Of a DNA stretch of 43,054 nucleotides, positions 24,692 through 33,725 are shown piece after piece. Each line of letters starts with the position of its first letter. The first letter of the stretch is position 1. The notes below the pieces were generated by a model. The model searched no databases and had not been told where the DNA came from. It worked only from the letters and a program-made list of their open reading frames with translations. The position numbers were made by a program, and so were the translations under genes. This DNA comes from Flavobacterium sp. (GTDB taxonomy: Bacteria > Bacteroidota > Bacteroidia > Flavobacteriales > Flavobacteriaceae), in the NCBI GenBank assembly GCA_010365135.1, contig JAAFGY010000011.1:1-43054 (forward strand), read 5' to 3'.

Positions 24692-25750
24692 TTAATATCT
24701 ATAAACAAAGGCGTTGACATTCATTCCTGCGCCTACGGATGCAAAGATAATAACATCTCCTTTATGTATTTCTTGATTTTCGATTTTTCCTCTAATTAGC
24801 AAATCGAATAGAGTAGGAACGGTCGCTACACTGCTGTTTCCCAGTTCGTGAATGCTCATCGGCATAATATCTTTGGGAACAGATTTGCCATATAGTTTGT
24901 AAAAACGGTGAATAATGGCTTCGTCCATTTTTTCGTTTGCTTGATGAATGAGTATTTTTTTCACATCGTCAATGCCTAATCCGCTTTTGTCTAAACAGCT
25001 TTTCATCGCTGCAGGAACTTGACTTAATGCGAATTCGTAAATTTTTCGGCCATGCATTTTTATGTATTTCGTATCTGGATCTAAATCAGGATTATAGGAT
25101 TGTCCAAAATACAAATAACCTGCTTCATCATAAGCGAAAGTGGCGTTTTCGTAGGATAACATTCCGGTTTCATCGTCCGAAGATTCAATTACGGTTGCAC
25201 CTGCGCCATCAGAATAAATCATAGAATCTCTGTCGTGATCGTCAACTACTCTCGAAAGGGTTTCGGAACCTATAACCAAACAGCGTTTTGCCATGCCTGA
25301 TTTGATAAAAGCATGAGCTTGAAGCACGCCTTCTATCCAGCCTGGACAACCGAAAAGGATGTCAAAAGCAACGCATTTTGGATTTTTTATTTGCAGTTTA
25401 TGTTTGACACGTGTAGCTAAACTTGGAATCATATCGGATTGATTTGTTCCGTATTTTACATCACCAAAATTGTGTGCAAAAATAATATAGTCTAAGGTTT
25501 CTGGGTCTATTCCAGCGTTTTCAATTGCTTTTTGTGAAGCCAAAAAAGCCAAATCTGAGGAACATTGCTCCGGCGCTGCATAGCGTCTTTGTTCGATTCC
25601 GGTAATGCTTTTGAATTTTCCTATTACAATTTCATTCGAGTAGGCAAAAGGAGTGCCGTCTTCATTTAAAAATACGTGTTTGTCAAAATCAATATTGGCA
25701 ACTTTTACTTCAGGAATGTAACTTCCTACTCCGGTTATTTTAATTTTCAT
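24692..25750 (-). CDS. 3-oxoacyl-ACP synthase III family protein
   Basis: A thiolase-fold enzyme that condenses an acyl-CoA starter with malonyl-ACP, or a close variant. The catalytic Cys135 lies in ILFGCPGWIEG, the His in ILIHQANEKMDEAI and the Asn in LGNSSVATVPTLFDLL, so the full Cys-His-Asn triad is present. At 352 residues it is a little longer than E. coli FabH (317). Because flavobacteria often have more than one KAS III, this may serve fatty acid initiation or a special lipid or pigment rather than being the main fabH. It stands alone on its transcript or leads into the methyltransferase-like gene. Confidence 0.88.
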   Translation of the reverse strand: MKIKITGVGSYIPEVKVANIDFDKHVFLNEDGTPFAYSNEIVIGKFKSITGIEQRRYAAPEQCSSDLAFLASQKAIENAGIDPETLDYIIFAHNFGDVKYGTNQSDMIPSLATRVKHKLQIKNPKCVAFDILFGCPGWIEGVLQAHAFIKSGMAKRCLVIGSETLSRVVDDHDRDSMIYSDGAGATVIESSDDETGMLSYENATFAYDEAGYLYFGQSYNPDLDPDTKYIKMHGRKIYEFALSQVPAAMKSCLDKSGLGIDDVKKILIHQANEKMDEAIIHRFYKLYGKSVPKDIMPMSIHELGNSSVATVPTLFDLLIRGKIENQEIHKGDVIIFASVGAGMNVNAFVYRY

Positions 25751-25893
25751 TGGTAATAAATAAATAATATTAGGCTAATTTAGAGATAAAAAATGATAAT
25801 GTTAGATAAAATTTACTATGCTTGCATATAATTATTGAATCGTTTGCTTTTAAACAAAATAGTGATAATATGTTATAAAAAACACCTTGAATA

Positions 25894-26256
25894 TTACATT
25901 TTTATTTTTATTACTGTGGCAATGGAAAGTGCTCTGGTTTTCATATTTTCGGCGGTTTGTCCTGCAAAATTTTCGTCAATGGTGGTGTTGAAATAGTTAA
26001 GCCAAATTGTGAAATGCTCTTCAGAAAGTTTGGACAGTTGGTTTAAGTTCGTGTGAATTTGTAGCACATTCTTTCTATAACTTCCTTTGTCAAAAAGGAT
26101 TTGTTCCCAAAAATCGACCAACTCTAATAAATGAGGAGCCAAATCTATTTTGGCCACCTTAATAAAAATATAGCTGATTTTGCTGTCGGCAAGCAATTTC
26201 AAATAGAATTCGCTCATTAATAAGTGCAAATCTTCGCGGCTTTGTATATCTCTCAT
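25894..26256 (-). CDS. Group III truncated haemoglobin
   Basis: A small cytoplasmic haem protein of the trHb3 type; members bind oxygen, NO or sulfide, but their roles are mostly unsettled. The globin helices cover all 120 residues. The likely proximal His68 is in VLQIHTNLN, and the trHb3 features FW (49-50), a Tyr at 60 before the His helix and WLNYFNTTIDENFAG are present. The usual IGxFF near position 30 is changed to SYIFIKVAK. It follows gcvP by 50 bases on the same strand, separated by a terminator. The 143-base gap downstream (25751-25893) shows nothing clear. Confidence 0.82.
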   Translation of the reverse strand: MRDIQSREDLHLLMSEFYLKLLADSKISYIFIKVAKIDLAPHLLELVDFWEQILFDKGSYRKNVLQIHTNLNQLSKLSEEHFTIWLNYFNTTIDENFAGQTAENMKTRALSIATVIKIKM

Positions 26257-26264
26257 AGTTTTAT

Positions 26265-26296
26265 AAATAAAAATGTCCCGATTTTTCGAGACATTT
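26265..26296 (-). terminator. Terminator of gcvP
   Basis: Stem 26271-26280 with 26287-26296 (AAATGTC/GACATTT plus CG/CG around one mismatch), followed on the - strand by TTTTTATTTA. It lies between the gcvP stop codon and the truncated haemoglobin gene. Confidence 0.75.
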
Positions 26297-26306
26297 CAAT
26301 TGTATA

Positions 26307-29156
26307 TTAGTTTTCCATATAAGCTTCAATTGGAGCACAACTGCAAACCAAGTTTCGGTCGCCGTAAGCATCGTCCGCTCTGCGAACAGTTGGCCAGAAT
26401 TTATTTTCTGTTATATATTCCAATGGGAAAGCGGCTTGTTCTCTTGTGTAGGGAAAATTCCAAACATCAGCAGTAAGCATCGCTAATGTATGTGGAGAAT
26501 TTTTCAAAACATTGTTTTTGTCTTCCACAATCGAAGCTTCAATTTCTTTTCTAATGGAAATCATAGCGTCGCAAAAACGGTCTAGTTCTTCCAAGTTTTC
26601 ACTTTCGGTTGGTTCAATCATCAAGGTTCCTGCCACTGGAAAAGAAACTGTTGGTGCGTGAAAACCGTAATCCATCAAACGTTTGGCGATATCAGTAACT
26701 TCAATTCCTTTTTGTTTGAAAGGGCGACATTCCAAAATCATTTCGTGAGCCGCACGACCCATTTCTCCAGAATATAAAGTGTCGTAATGACCGTTTAATT
26801 TTTCTTTAATATAATTGGCATTCAAAATAGCATGTTCTGTCGAACTTTTTAAACCTTCTGCTCCAAGCATCGAAATATATCCATAAGAAATCAAGCAAAC
26901 CAAGGCCGATCCCCAAGGTGCAGCAGAAATCGCTGAAATGGCGTTCTCTCCACCTGTTGGTATCACCGGATTGGTTGGCAAAAACGAAACTAAATGCTCG
27001 GCCACACAAATGGGTCCAACACCTGGTCCACCACCACCGTGAGGAATGGCAAACGTTTTATGTAAATTCAAGTGACAAACGTCAGCACCTATGGTTGCTG
27101 GATTTGTCAATCCAACTTGCGCATTCATATTGGCACCGTCCATATAAACTTGTCCACCGTTTTCGTGGATTATTTGTGTAATTTCTTTGATGGCACTTTC
27201 AAAAACACCGTGAGTCGAAGGATAAGTTACCATCAAACACGCTAAATCATCCTTGTGAAGAATCGCTTTTTCCCGTAAATCTTCCACATCGATATTTCCG
27301 TTTTCTAATGTTTTGGTCACAATAACTTTCATCCCTGCCATTGCTGCCGAGGCCGGATTGGTTCCGTGTGCCGAGGAAGGAATAAGCGCAATCTTTCTAT
27401 GAAGATCGCCACGAGATTGATGATAAGCACGAATGACCATCAGTCCTGTATATTCGCCTTGAGCACCAGAATTAGGCTGTAAAGTTGTTGCTGCAAAACC
27501 AGTTATTACATTTAATTGTTGTTCTAATTTAGACAACATTTCTTGATAACCTTGCGCTTGATCCAATGGTGCAAAAGGGTGAATATTGTTCCAATTGGCA
27601 TTGCTTAAGGGCAACATTTCTGATGCCGCATTCAATTTCATCGTGCAAGAACCTAGAGAAATCATCGAATGATTTAGGGATAAATCTTTACGCTCTAATT
27701 TTTTGATGTAACGCATCAAATCCGTTTCTGAATGATGTTTATTGAAAACTTCGTGTTGCAAGAATGGTGAAGTTCTTTCTAAATGAGAGGGAAAATGATT
27801 CGTTTCTGTCAACACTTCAATTTCTGAAGCCTGAGTATTATTTGCCGGAGCAAAAATGCCAACGATTTTATTTACATCATTAATACTGGTGGTTTCATTT
27901 AAAGAAATAGAAACCGTATTTTCGTCAATATAATAGAAGTTTATTCCATTTTGTTCTGCTATTGTTTTTACTTTTTTGGCATCGGCTTTTACAACAATGG
28001 TGTCAAAAAAAGCAGTATTGGTTTGTTTTAAACCTAATTTTTCCAATTCGTTTGACAAAGTTGCAGCCAAAGAATGGATTTTATTGGCAATATAGCGCAA
28101 GCCTTTTGGGCCGTGATAAACCGCAAACATTCCAGCCATAACCGACAATAAAACTTGTGCGGTACAAATATTGGAAGTCGCTTTGTCACGCTTTATGTGT
28201 TGCTCGCGAGTTTGCAAAGCCATTCGAAGTGCACGATTTCCATCAGTATCTACGGTTACACCAATAATTCTTCCTGGCATACTTCTTTTGAATTCGTCCT
28301 TTGTAGCGAAATAAGCAGCGTGAGGGCCACCATAACCTAGTGGAATTCCAAACCGTTGCGTAGTTCCGAGAACAACTGCAGCGCCCATCTCTCCTGGAGG
28401 TGTTAATTTTGCCAAACTTAAAATATCGGCAGCAACGGCAACTTTTATTTCGTTGGGTGCAGCTTTGGCAATAAAATCGGCATAATCGTAAATTTGTCCG
28501 AATTTGCCAGGATATTGTAGAATTGCTCCAAAAAATTCCGTGGAGAAATCAAAATTTTCGTGGTTTCCAACAACTAATTCAACGCCAATTGGTGCCGAAC
28601 GAGTTTCTAAAACAGATAAAGTTTGTGGTAAAATTTCCTCGGAAACAAAGAATTTATTGATATTATTTTTCTTTTGATCACGAGAACGGACGTCAAACAA
28701 TAACGCCATAGCTTCGGCTGCGGCAGTTCCTTCGTCTAGGAGGGAAGCATTTGCAATTTCCATTCCAGTGAGTTCGATAACCATCGTTTGGAAATTCAAA
28801 ATAGCTTCTAATCGACCTTGTGCAATTTCGGCTTGATACGGTGTGTAAGCGGTGTACCAACCTGGGTTTTCAAAAATATTTCTTTGAATTACAGCAGGAA
28901 CAATCGCTTGATTGTATCCCAAACCAATGTAGGACTGAAACATTTTATTTTTGTTGCCCAATTGTTGAATATGATTGGAATACTCATATTCAGTCATTGC
29001 AGGGTCGAGATTTAATGGTTTTTTTAGGCGAATATCATCGGGAAGCGTTTCGTAAATGAGTTGTTCAATAGATGCTACTCCAATAGTTTTCAACATATGT
29101 TGAATGTCATTTTCTCTTGGCCCAATATGTCTTAAAGCAAAAGCGTCTGTTTTCAT
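26307..29156 (-). CDS. gcvP: Glycine dehydrogenase (decarboxylating), P-protein of the glycine cleavage system
   Basis: Decarboxylates glycine with pyridoxal phosphate and passes the aminomethyl group to the H-protein. It is a single-chain P-protein of 949 residues, the usual bacterial length. The start at 29156 gives MKTDAFALRHIGPRE, the conserved N-terminus; a start at 29189 would add 11 unconserved residues. The PLP lysine (about residue 700) is in DVCHLNLHKTFAIP, followed by the glycine-rich HGGGGPGVGP. The partner genes gcvT and gcvH are not next to it. A TAAATTTG element lies 31 bases upstream. Confidence 0.96.
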   Translation of the reverse strand: MKTDAFALRHIGPRENDIQHMLKTIGVASIEQLIYETLPDDIRLKKPLNLDPAMTEYEYSNHIQQLGNKNKMFQSYIGLGYNQAIVPAVIQRNIFENPGWYTAYTPYQAEIAQGRLEAILNFQTMVIELTGMEIANASLLDEGTAAAEAMALLFDVRSRDQKKNNINKFFVSEEILPQTLSVLETRSAPIGVELVVGNHENFDFSTEFFGAILQYPGKFGQIYDYADFIAKAAPNEIKVAVAADILSLAKLTPPGEMGAAVVLGTTQRFGIPLGYGGPHAAYFATKDEFKRSMPGRIIGVTVDTDGNRALRMALQTREQHIKRDKATSNICTAQVLLSVMAGMFAVYHGPKGLRYIANKIHSLAATLSNELEKLGLKQTNTAFFDTIVVKADAKKVKTIAEQNGINFYYIDENTVSISLNETTSINDVNKIVGIFAPANNTQASEIEVLTETNHFPSHLERTSPFLQHEVFNKHHSETDLMRYIKKLERKDLSLNHSMISLGSCTMKLNAASEMLPLSNANWNNIHPFAPLDQAQGYQEMLSKLEQQLNVITGFAATTLQPNSGAQGEYTGLMVIRAYHQSRGDLHRKIALIPSSAHGTNPASAAMAGMKVIVTKTLENGNIDVEDLREKAILHKDDLACLMVTYPSTHGVFESAIKEITQIIHENGGQVYMDGANMNAQVGLTNPATIGADVCHLNLHKTFAIPHGGGGPGVGPICVAEHLVSFLPTNPVIPTGGENAISAISAAPWGSALVCLISYGYISMLGAEGLKSSTEHAILNANYIKEKLNGHYDTLYSGEMGRAAHEMILECRPFKQKGIEVTDIAKRLMDYGFHAPTVSFPVAGTLMIEPTESENLEELDRFCDAMISIRKEIEASIVEDKNNVLKNSPHTLAMLTADVWNFPYTREQAAFPLEYITENKFWPTVRRADDAYGDRNLVCSCAPIEAYMEN

Positions 29157-29186
29157 GTAGTGATAATAGTGTTGTTTTTTGAGCCG

Positions 29187-29194
29187 CAAATTTA
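29187..29194 (-). promoter_or_regulatory. -7 promoter element of gcvP
   Basis: On the - strand TAAATTTG matches TAnnTTTG, about 31 bases before the start codon. Only a T-rich stretch occupies the -33 position. No glycine riboswitch is visible; the leader is too short for one. Confidence 0.5.
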
Positions 29195-29292
29195 CGGAGA
29201 AATATCAGAAAAAAAGGAGCTAAAGGGATTGATTTTTAGTATTCTTTCAACTAAAATAGATACTTGTTAACAGCATTGATTATTTTTGTGGG

Positions 29293-30114
29293 ATGAAGTT
29301 TTTTTTGAAGATAGTTGATTTTTATTTGGATGCCAGCATTCACGTGGGCTTGTCTTGTTTTGCTTTGGTAAGAATGACTCAAAGTATGTTCCATATTATT
29401 GATGATAATTGGATTGGTTATTTTGCTTTTTTTGGAACTGTGGTAGGCTATAATTTCGTAAAATATGAAACTTTGGCTAGAGTTAAGAAAAATCAAAGTG
29501 GACAAAAACTAAAATCAATTATAATTTTGAGTTTTTTGTCTTTGCTGGCAGTTGGTTTTTGCTTTTTTCAATTGCATAGGATTACCCAAATCGTTTCCGT
29601 TGCGTTTTTTATTCTGACGTTATTATATACGCTTCCTTTTTTTCCAAATAGAAAAAACGCTCGAAATTGGGCTGGTGTAAAAATCTATATCGTTTCGCTG
29701 TGTTGGGTTGGGGTAACAGTTGTGCTGCCTATTTTGAATGCTGGAATTTCGCTAACTTTGGATTTTTACATTAAATGCGTCCAACGATTTATACTAATTT
29801 TTGTGTTGATTCTGATTTTTGAAATTATTGATTTGGCAAAAGATGACCCACATTTAAAAACTGTTCCTCAACAAATAGGAGTGGGGCGAACTAAAATATT
29901 GGGATACAATTTGTTGCTATTTTTTTGTGTATTGGAACTTTTTAATAGTAATTTCAATTATAACATTGAATACTTACTGTTGGTTATTGCCATTGCAGTT
30001 ATTGTTGCTTTGTTTTTAGCTTTTGTAAAAGAAAAACGTTCGAAATATTATACTTCGTTTTGGGTCGAAAGTGTGCCGATTTTGTGGTGGATGATGTTGA
30101 TTTTATTTCAATAA
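29293..30114 (+). CDS. UbiA-like membrane protein
   Basis: An integral membrane protein, 273 residues, with about seven to eight hydrophobic segments (for example 40-55, 75-94, 98-117, 130-150, 163-180, 203-217, 225-245 and 259-272). Residues 176-196 (FEIIDLAKDDPHLKTVPQQIG) match the second conserved motif of UbiA prenyltransferases, whose aspartates bind Mg-diphosphate. The first motif, normally N-D-x-x-D, is degenerate here (YNFVKYE at 53-59, aspartates absent). It may be a divergent prenyltransferase or a membrane protein of the fold without that activity. It is divergent from gcvP and convergent with the M3 peptidase gene. Confidence 0.6.
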   Translation: MKFFLKIVDFYLDASIHVGLSCFALVRMTQSMFHIIDDNWIGYFAFFGTVVGYNFVKYETLARVKKNQSGQKLKSIIILSFLSLLAVGFCFFQLHRITQIVSVAFFILTLLYTLPFFPNRKNARNWAGVKIYIVSLCWVGVTVVLPILNAGISLTLDFYIKCVQRFILIFVLILIFEIIDLAKDDPHLKTVPQQIGVGRTKILGYNLLLFFCVLELFNSNFNYNIEYLLLVIAIAVIVALFLAFVKEKRSKYYTSFWVESVPILWWMMLILFQ

Positions 30115-30140
30115 AAAACCGAAGCATCTCTACCTCGGCT

Positions 30141-30184
30141 TTAAATCTGCAATCAAAAATCGTTAATCAACAATCTGAAATCTT
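30141..30184. repeat. Repeated-word array (AATC type) between convergent genes
   Basis: AAATCTGCAATCAAAAATCG and TTAATCAACAATCTGAAATC repeat AATC/ATCTG words. The 18 bases at 30151-30168 are identical to 24077-24094. A weak stem (ACCGA with TCGGC, about 30117-30139) just before it may act as terminator. Confidence 0.55.
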
Positions 30185-30185
30185 T

Positions 30186-32213
30186 CTACAAAAGTCCCGC
30201 TCTTTTCAACAGCGCATCCGCTTTTGGTTCTTGTCCTCTAAAACGTTTGTATAATTCCATTGGCAATTCAGTTCCTCCTTTAGAAAGGATATTGTCTTTG
30301 AATTTTGTTGCCACTTCTTTGTTGAAAATTCCTTTTTCTTGGAAATACGCAAAAGCATCGGCATCGAGAACTTCTGCCCATTTGTAACTGTAATATCCAG
30401 AAGAATAGCCACCAGCAAAAATATGTGAAAATGAAACACTCATACAATTTTCAGCAACATCAGGATATAAAGTCGTGCCTTCAAAAGCTGCTTTTTCAAA
30501 AGCTTTTACATTACTAATTTCCGTTGGATTGTTGCTGTGGAAAGCCACATCCAATAATCCGAAACTAATTTGACGCAAAGTGGCCATTCCTTCTTGAAAA
30601 CTCGCGCTCTCTTTGATTTTTTCTACATATTCTTGAGGAATAATTTCGCCCGTTTCATAATGTTTCGCGAACAAAGCCAAAGCTTCGGGCTCGTAACACC
30701 AATTCTCCATTACCTGACTTGGCAATTCTACAAAATCCCAATAAACCGATGTTCCAGATAAACTTGGGTAAACTGTGTTCGCCAACATTCCATGTAATCC
30801 GTGACCAAATTCGTGAAATAAGGTTGTTACTTCGTTAAAAGTCAATAATGATGGTTTGGTTTCGGTTGGTTTTGTAAAGTTGCAAACGTTAGAAATATGC
30901 GGTCTTTCGTTTACGCCGTCTTTAATAGATTGTGATTTGAAAGAAGTCATCCAAGCGCCATTTCGTTTGCCTTTCCGTGGAAAGAAATCGGCATAGAAAA
31001 TAGAAACCAGTTCGCCAAATTCATCTTTGACTTCGTAAGTGGTAACTTCTTCGTGGTATTTGTCAATATCAAAAACTTCGGTGAAAGTCAATCCATATAA
31101 TTTTTGGGCAATAATAAAAGCGCCATTTAAAACATTTTCTAATTGAAAATAAGGTTTCAGTTTTTCGTCATCCAAATTGAATAATTTTTGCTTTAATTTT
31201 TCGGAATAATAAGCTCCATCCCATTTTTCTAATTGATCAATTCCATCCAATGTTGCGGCGAAAGCGGTTAATTGGGCAAATTCTCGGAATGCTGCAGGCT
31301 TGGCTTTGGCCAATAAATCATTCAAAAACGATTTTACTTTATCTGGATTTTGAGCCATTCGTTCTTCTAAAACAAAATGAGAATGGGTTTCATAACCTAA
31401 TAAATTGGCTCTTTCAAAACGCAGTTTGGCAATTTTTAAAGTGATTTCCTGATTGTCGAATTCGTTGTTTTGAAATGCTTTTTTACCAGCAGCGATAGCC
31501 ATTTCCTTTCTCAATTCGCGATTGTCGGCATACGTCACAAACGGAATATAACTTGGATGATCAAGCGTGAAAATCCAACCTTCCAGATCTTTGTCTTTTG
31601 CCAATGATTTTGCGGCTTCAATGGTTCCTTCAGGAAGTCCTTTTAAATCACTTTCGTTGGTAATGTGCAATTGATAGTTGTTGGTTTCTGCCAAAACATT
31701 TTCGCCGTAAGTCAGTTTTAGCTTGGCTAATTCTGTATCAATTTCACGCAGTTTTAATTTTTTATCTTCGGAAAGTAGCGCTCCATTTCTGGAGAAACTT
31801 TTGAATTTTTTGTACAATAAAGTGGCTTGTTCTGGCGATAAATTTAGGATTTCCTTTTGCTCGTAAACGGATTTTATTCTTTTGAATAAATCTTCGTTTA
31901 GCGTAATGTCATTACTGAATTCGGTTAATAAAGGCGTAACTTCTTGGGCGATTTTTTGCATTTCTTCGCAGGTTTCCGCCGAATTTAAATTAAAGAAAAT
32001 TGACGATAATCGATCCAAAGCATTTCCAGAAAAGTCCAAAATTTCAATGGTATTTTCGAAAGTTGGCGCAGCAGGATTGTTGATGATGGCATCAATTTCG
32101 GCTTTTGCGGCAGCGATATTTTCGATAAAAGCGGGTTTGTAATCCTCCATTTTTATTTGACAAAATGGAGCTGTATCGTATTTGGTATTGAAATTTTGTG
32201 AAAGGATTGTCAT
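30186..32213 (-). CDS. M3 family metallopeptidase (oligopeptidase A / dipeptidyl carboxypeptidase type)
   Basis: A zinc peptidase that breaks down short peptides in the cytoplasm or periplasm. The zinc site HEFGH is at 467-471, with the further glutamate ligand in the WDFVELPSQVMENW stretch about 28 residues later; GGYSSGYYSYKW near the C-terminus carries the substrate-binding tyrosines of the family. The start at 32213 gives MTILSQNFNTKYDTAPF (675 residues), the usual length for flavobacterial members; a start at 32261 would add 16 residues unlike the family and lies on the promoter. No signal peptide is seen. Confidence 0.93.
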   Translation of the reverse strand: MTILSQNFNTKYDTAPFCQIKMEDYKPAFIENIAAAKAEIDAIINNPAAPTFENTIEILDFSGNALDRLSSIFFNLNSAETCEEMQKIAQEVTPLLTEFSNDITLNEDLFKRIKSVYEQKEILNLSPEQATLLYKKFKSFSRNGALLSEDKKLKLREIDTELAKLKLTYGENVLAETNNYQLHITNESDLKGLPEGTIEAAKSLAKDKDLEGWIFTLDHPSYIPFVTYADNRELRKEMAIAAGKKAFQNNEFDNQEITLKIAKLRFERANLLGYETHSHFVLEERMAQNPDKVKSFLNDLLAKAKPAAFREFAQLTAFAATLDGIDQLEKWDGAYYSEKLKQKLFNLDDEKLKPYFQLENVLNGAFIIAQKLYGLTFTEVFDIDKYHEEVTTYEVKDEFGELVSIFYADFFPRKGKRNGAWMTSFKSQSIKDGVNERPHISNVCNFTKPTETKPSLLTFNEVTTLFHEFGHGLHGMLANTVYPSLSGTSVYWDFVELPSQVMENWCYEPEALALFAKHYETGEIIPQEYVEKIKESASFQEGMATLRQISFGLLDVAFHSNNPTEISNVKAFEKAAFEGTTLYPDVAENCMSVSFSHIFAGGYSSGYYSYKWAEVLDADAFAYFQEKGIFNKEVATKFKDNILSKGGTELPMELYKRFRGQEPKADALLKRAGLL

Positions 32214-32258
32214 TGATAATTTATTATTTTTAAGATTATTTAAACAATTTACGAGCTG

Positions 32259-32266
32259 CAAAGATA
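32259..32266 (-). promoter_or_regulatory. -7 promoter element of the M3 peptidase gene
   Basis: On the - strand TATCTTTG lies 46 bases before the start codon. No good TTTG is found at -33. The element lies at the divergent gap shared with the unknown gene at 32413. Confidence 0.45.
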
Positions 32267-32412
32267 AAGATTAATGAAAGTAATTGACACTTGGAATTAC
32301 CAGCATTAGTGTTAAACTTAACAAAATCCAAAACGGTTGCTACGAATTATAAAGTATCTTGTAAAAAATTTTTATTTTCAGATCGTAAATTGTTTAAAAA
32401 GTAAATTAAAAT

Positions 32413-33084
32413 ATGGAATATAAAATAGAAATTAAGCGTGTAGATACAGTAGATGAGGTGGAGAATTATTGGTCGGATAATGACCTTGTCCAATTATTGG
32501 AAAAGTTCAATTATCCGGATGGCGCAACGGCAGCGAAAGAGAATTTGCCAGAGTTATTAGAAATGGCAATCTCGGATTATGAACCTAATGAAGCAGCAGC
32601 AATAGTGCTAACCTATAAATTGTCAGAGGAATTAAATGAAGGACAAATACAACAAATTTCAAACAATATGTTAATTGATAAAGTTTGCGAAGAGTATCCT
32701 GAAATTCATTTGCAGGGAAGGTTATACAATGTCAATCAATTGCTTTATAAAGCCTACAACGGTTCTTTTCCTAACGCTAAAGCATCTGTAATCAATTTTT
32801 CAATGACGGCTGTAGAAAGTGATGCAACAAAATTATTATCAAAGGAAAATGTACTTAAATTATTGAATAAAGGATTGTCAGATAGAAATTTAATCAAACG
32901 ATTATTTGAGGAACAAATGACATTAAATATTGCTTTTCCAGAAGCAGAAGGTATACTTTGGGAATTGAACACGGATGATAATATAAATTATACTTTAATT
33001 ACCTCAGAAAATTGGATAAATAAAGAAGATTTTATAAGCTACGAATTTGAAAATACACTGGAAGAAATTGTTATTGAAGAATAA
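32413..33084 (+). CDS. Acidic protein of unknown function
   Basis: I do not recognise this family. It is a 223-residue soluble protein without signal peptide or membrane segment, rich in Glu, Asp, Asn and Leu. It looks mainly helical in the first two thirds (VQLLEKFNYP, LPELLEMAISDYEPNEAAAIVLTY, NVLKLLNKGLSDRNLIKRLF) with strands near the end (ILWELNTD, YTLITSENW). No catalytic or metal motif is seen. It is transcribed alone, divergent from the M3 peptidase gene, and ends in a strong terminator shared with purE. A stress or protein-binding role is possible but only a guess from its acidity. Confidence 0.75.
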   Translation: MEYKIEIKRVDTVDEVENYWSDNDLVQLLEKFNYPDGATAAKENLPELLEMAISDYEPNEAAAIVLTYKLSEELNEGQIQQISNNMLIDKVCEEYPEIHLQGRLYNVNQLLYKAYNGSFPNAKASVINFSMTAVESDATKLLSKENVLKLLNKGLSDRNLIKRLFEEQMTLNIAFPEAEGILWELNTDDNINYTLITSENWINKEDFISYEFENTLEEIVIEE

Positions 33085-33108
33085 AAACTTTCACAAAAAG
33101 TTTAAAAC

Positions 33109-33138
33109 AAAAGGCTTCTATAAAAGGAAGCCTTTTTT
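33109..33138. terminator. Bidirectional terminator between the acidic protein gene and purE
   Basis: AAAAGGCTTC (33109-33118) and GAAGCCTTTT (33127-33136) form a perfect 10-bp stem with an 8-base loop, with T on the + strand and A-rich sequence on the other side. It serves both convergent genes. Confidence 0.9.
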
Positions 33139-33145
33139 GTAAGTG

Positions 33146-33631
33146 TTATTTTTTGAAGTTTTCAGCCGCTTTATTAACCGCGATTTTCAATCCTTCTTTG
33201 TAGGCTATGATTTTGTCTAAAACGCATTTATCAGAAGTTCCAATGATTTGTGCCGCAAGAATTCCAGCATTTTTAGAACCGTTTAAAGCCACTGTAGCTA
33301 CAGGAACTCCGCCCGGCATTTGTAAAATAGACAAAACCGAATCCCAGCCATCAATGGAATTGCTCGATTTAACGGGAACTCCAATTACAGGAAGAGGCGA
33401 CATCGAAGCTACCATTCCCGGCAAGTGTGCCGCGCCGCCAGCACCAGCAATAATTACCGAAATACCACGAGTGTGTGCATTTTTGCTGAAATCAAATAAT
33501 TTTTCCGGCGTTCTGTGGGCTGAAACAATATCGACTTCTGTTTCTATATCAAATCCTTTTAGGATGTCGATGGCTTCTTGCATTACGGGCATATCGGATA
33601 TGCTTCCCATTATTACGGCTACTTTGCTCAT
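33146..33631 (-). CDS. purE: N5-carboxyaminoimidazole ribonucleotide mutase
   Basis: Converts N5-CAIR to CAIR in purine synthesis. The class I PurE pattern is complete: MGSISDMPVMQEA at the N-terminus, VSAHRTPEKLFDF with the active-site His, IAGAGGAAHLPGMVAS and MPGGVPVATVALN. At 161 residues it is the usual size. It lies downstream of purK on the same strand (91-base gap filled by a repeat array), so the order is purK-purE, the reverse of E. coli. Both are needed together for the two-step bacterial route. Confidence 0.96.
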   Translation of the reverse strand: MSKVAVIMGSISDMPVMQEAIDILKGFDIETEVDIVSAHRTPEKLFDFSKNAHTRGISVIIAGAGGAAHLPGMVASMSPLPVIGVPVKSSNSIDGWDSVLSILQMPGGVPVATVALNGSKNAGILAAQIIGTSDKCVLDKIIAYKEGLKIAVNKAAENFKK

Positions 33632-33643
33632 TTTTTTTATTTA

Positions 33644-33725
33644 AAGATTTGAAAATTAAATGATTTAAAGATTTTGGAGAAGTTTTTGGTTTTACCAATT
33701 TTTCAATCATTCAATCATTTAATTA
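33644..33725. repeat. Repeated-word array with inverted ends between purK and purE
   Basis: The words GATTTAAAGATTT and CAATCATTCAATCATTT occur around a G/T-rich centre. AATTAAATGATT (33654-33665) and AATCATTTAATT (33713-33724) are exact 12-base inverted copies; the second runs into the purK stop codon. It lies inside the purK-purE transcript. Confidence 0.6.

Noticed and set aside
26800..27200. Several short open frames opposite gcvP
   Set aside because: They overlap conserved gcvP sequence in other frames and show no independent coding signal.
29157..29292. Glycine riboswitch ahead of gcvP
   Set aside because: The leader after the -7 element is about 25 bases, too short for the aptamer, and no matching fold is seen.
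33207..33644. Long + strand open frame opposite purE
   Set aside because: It is the antisense shadow of a strongly conserved purE gene with no own promoter or signal of coding.
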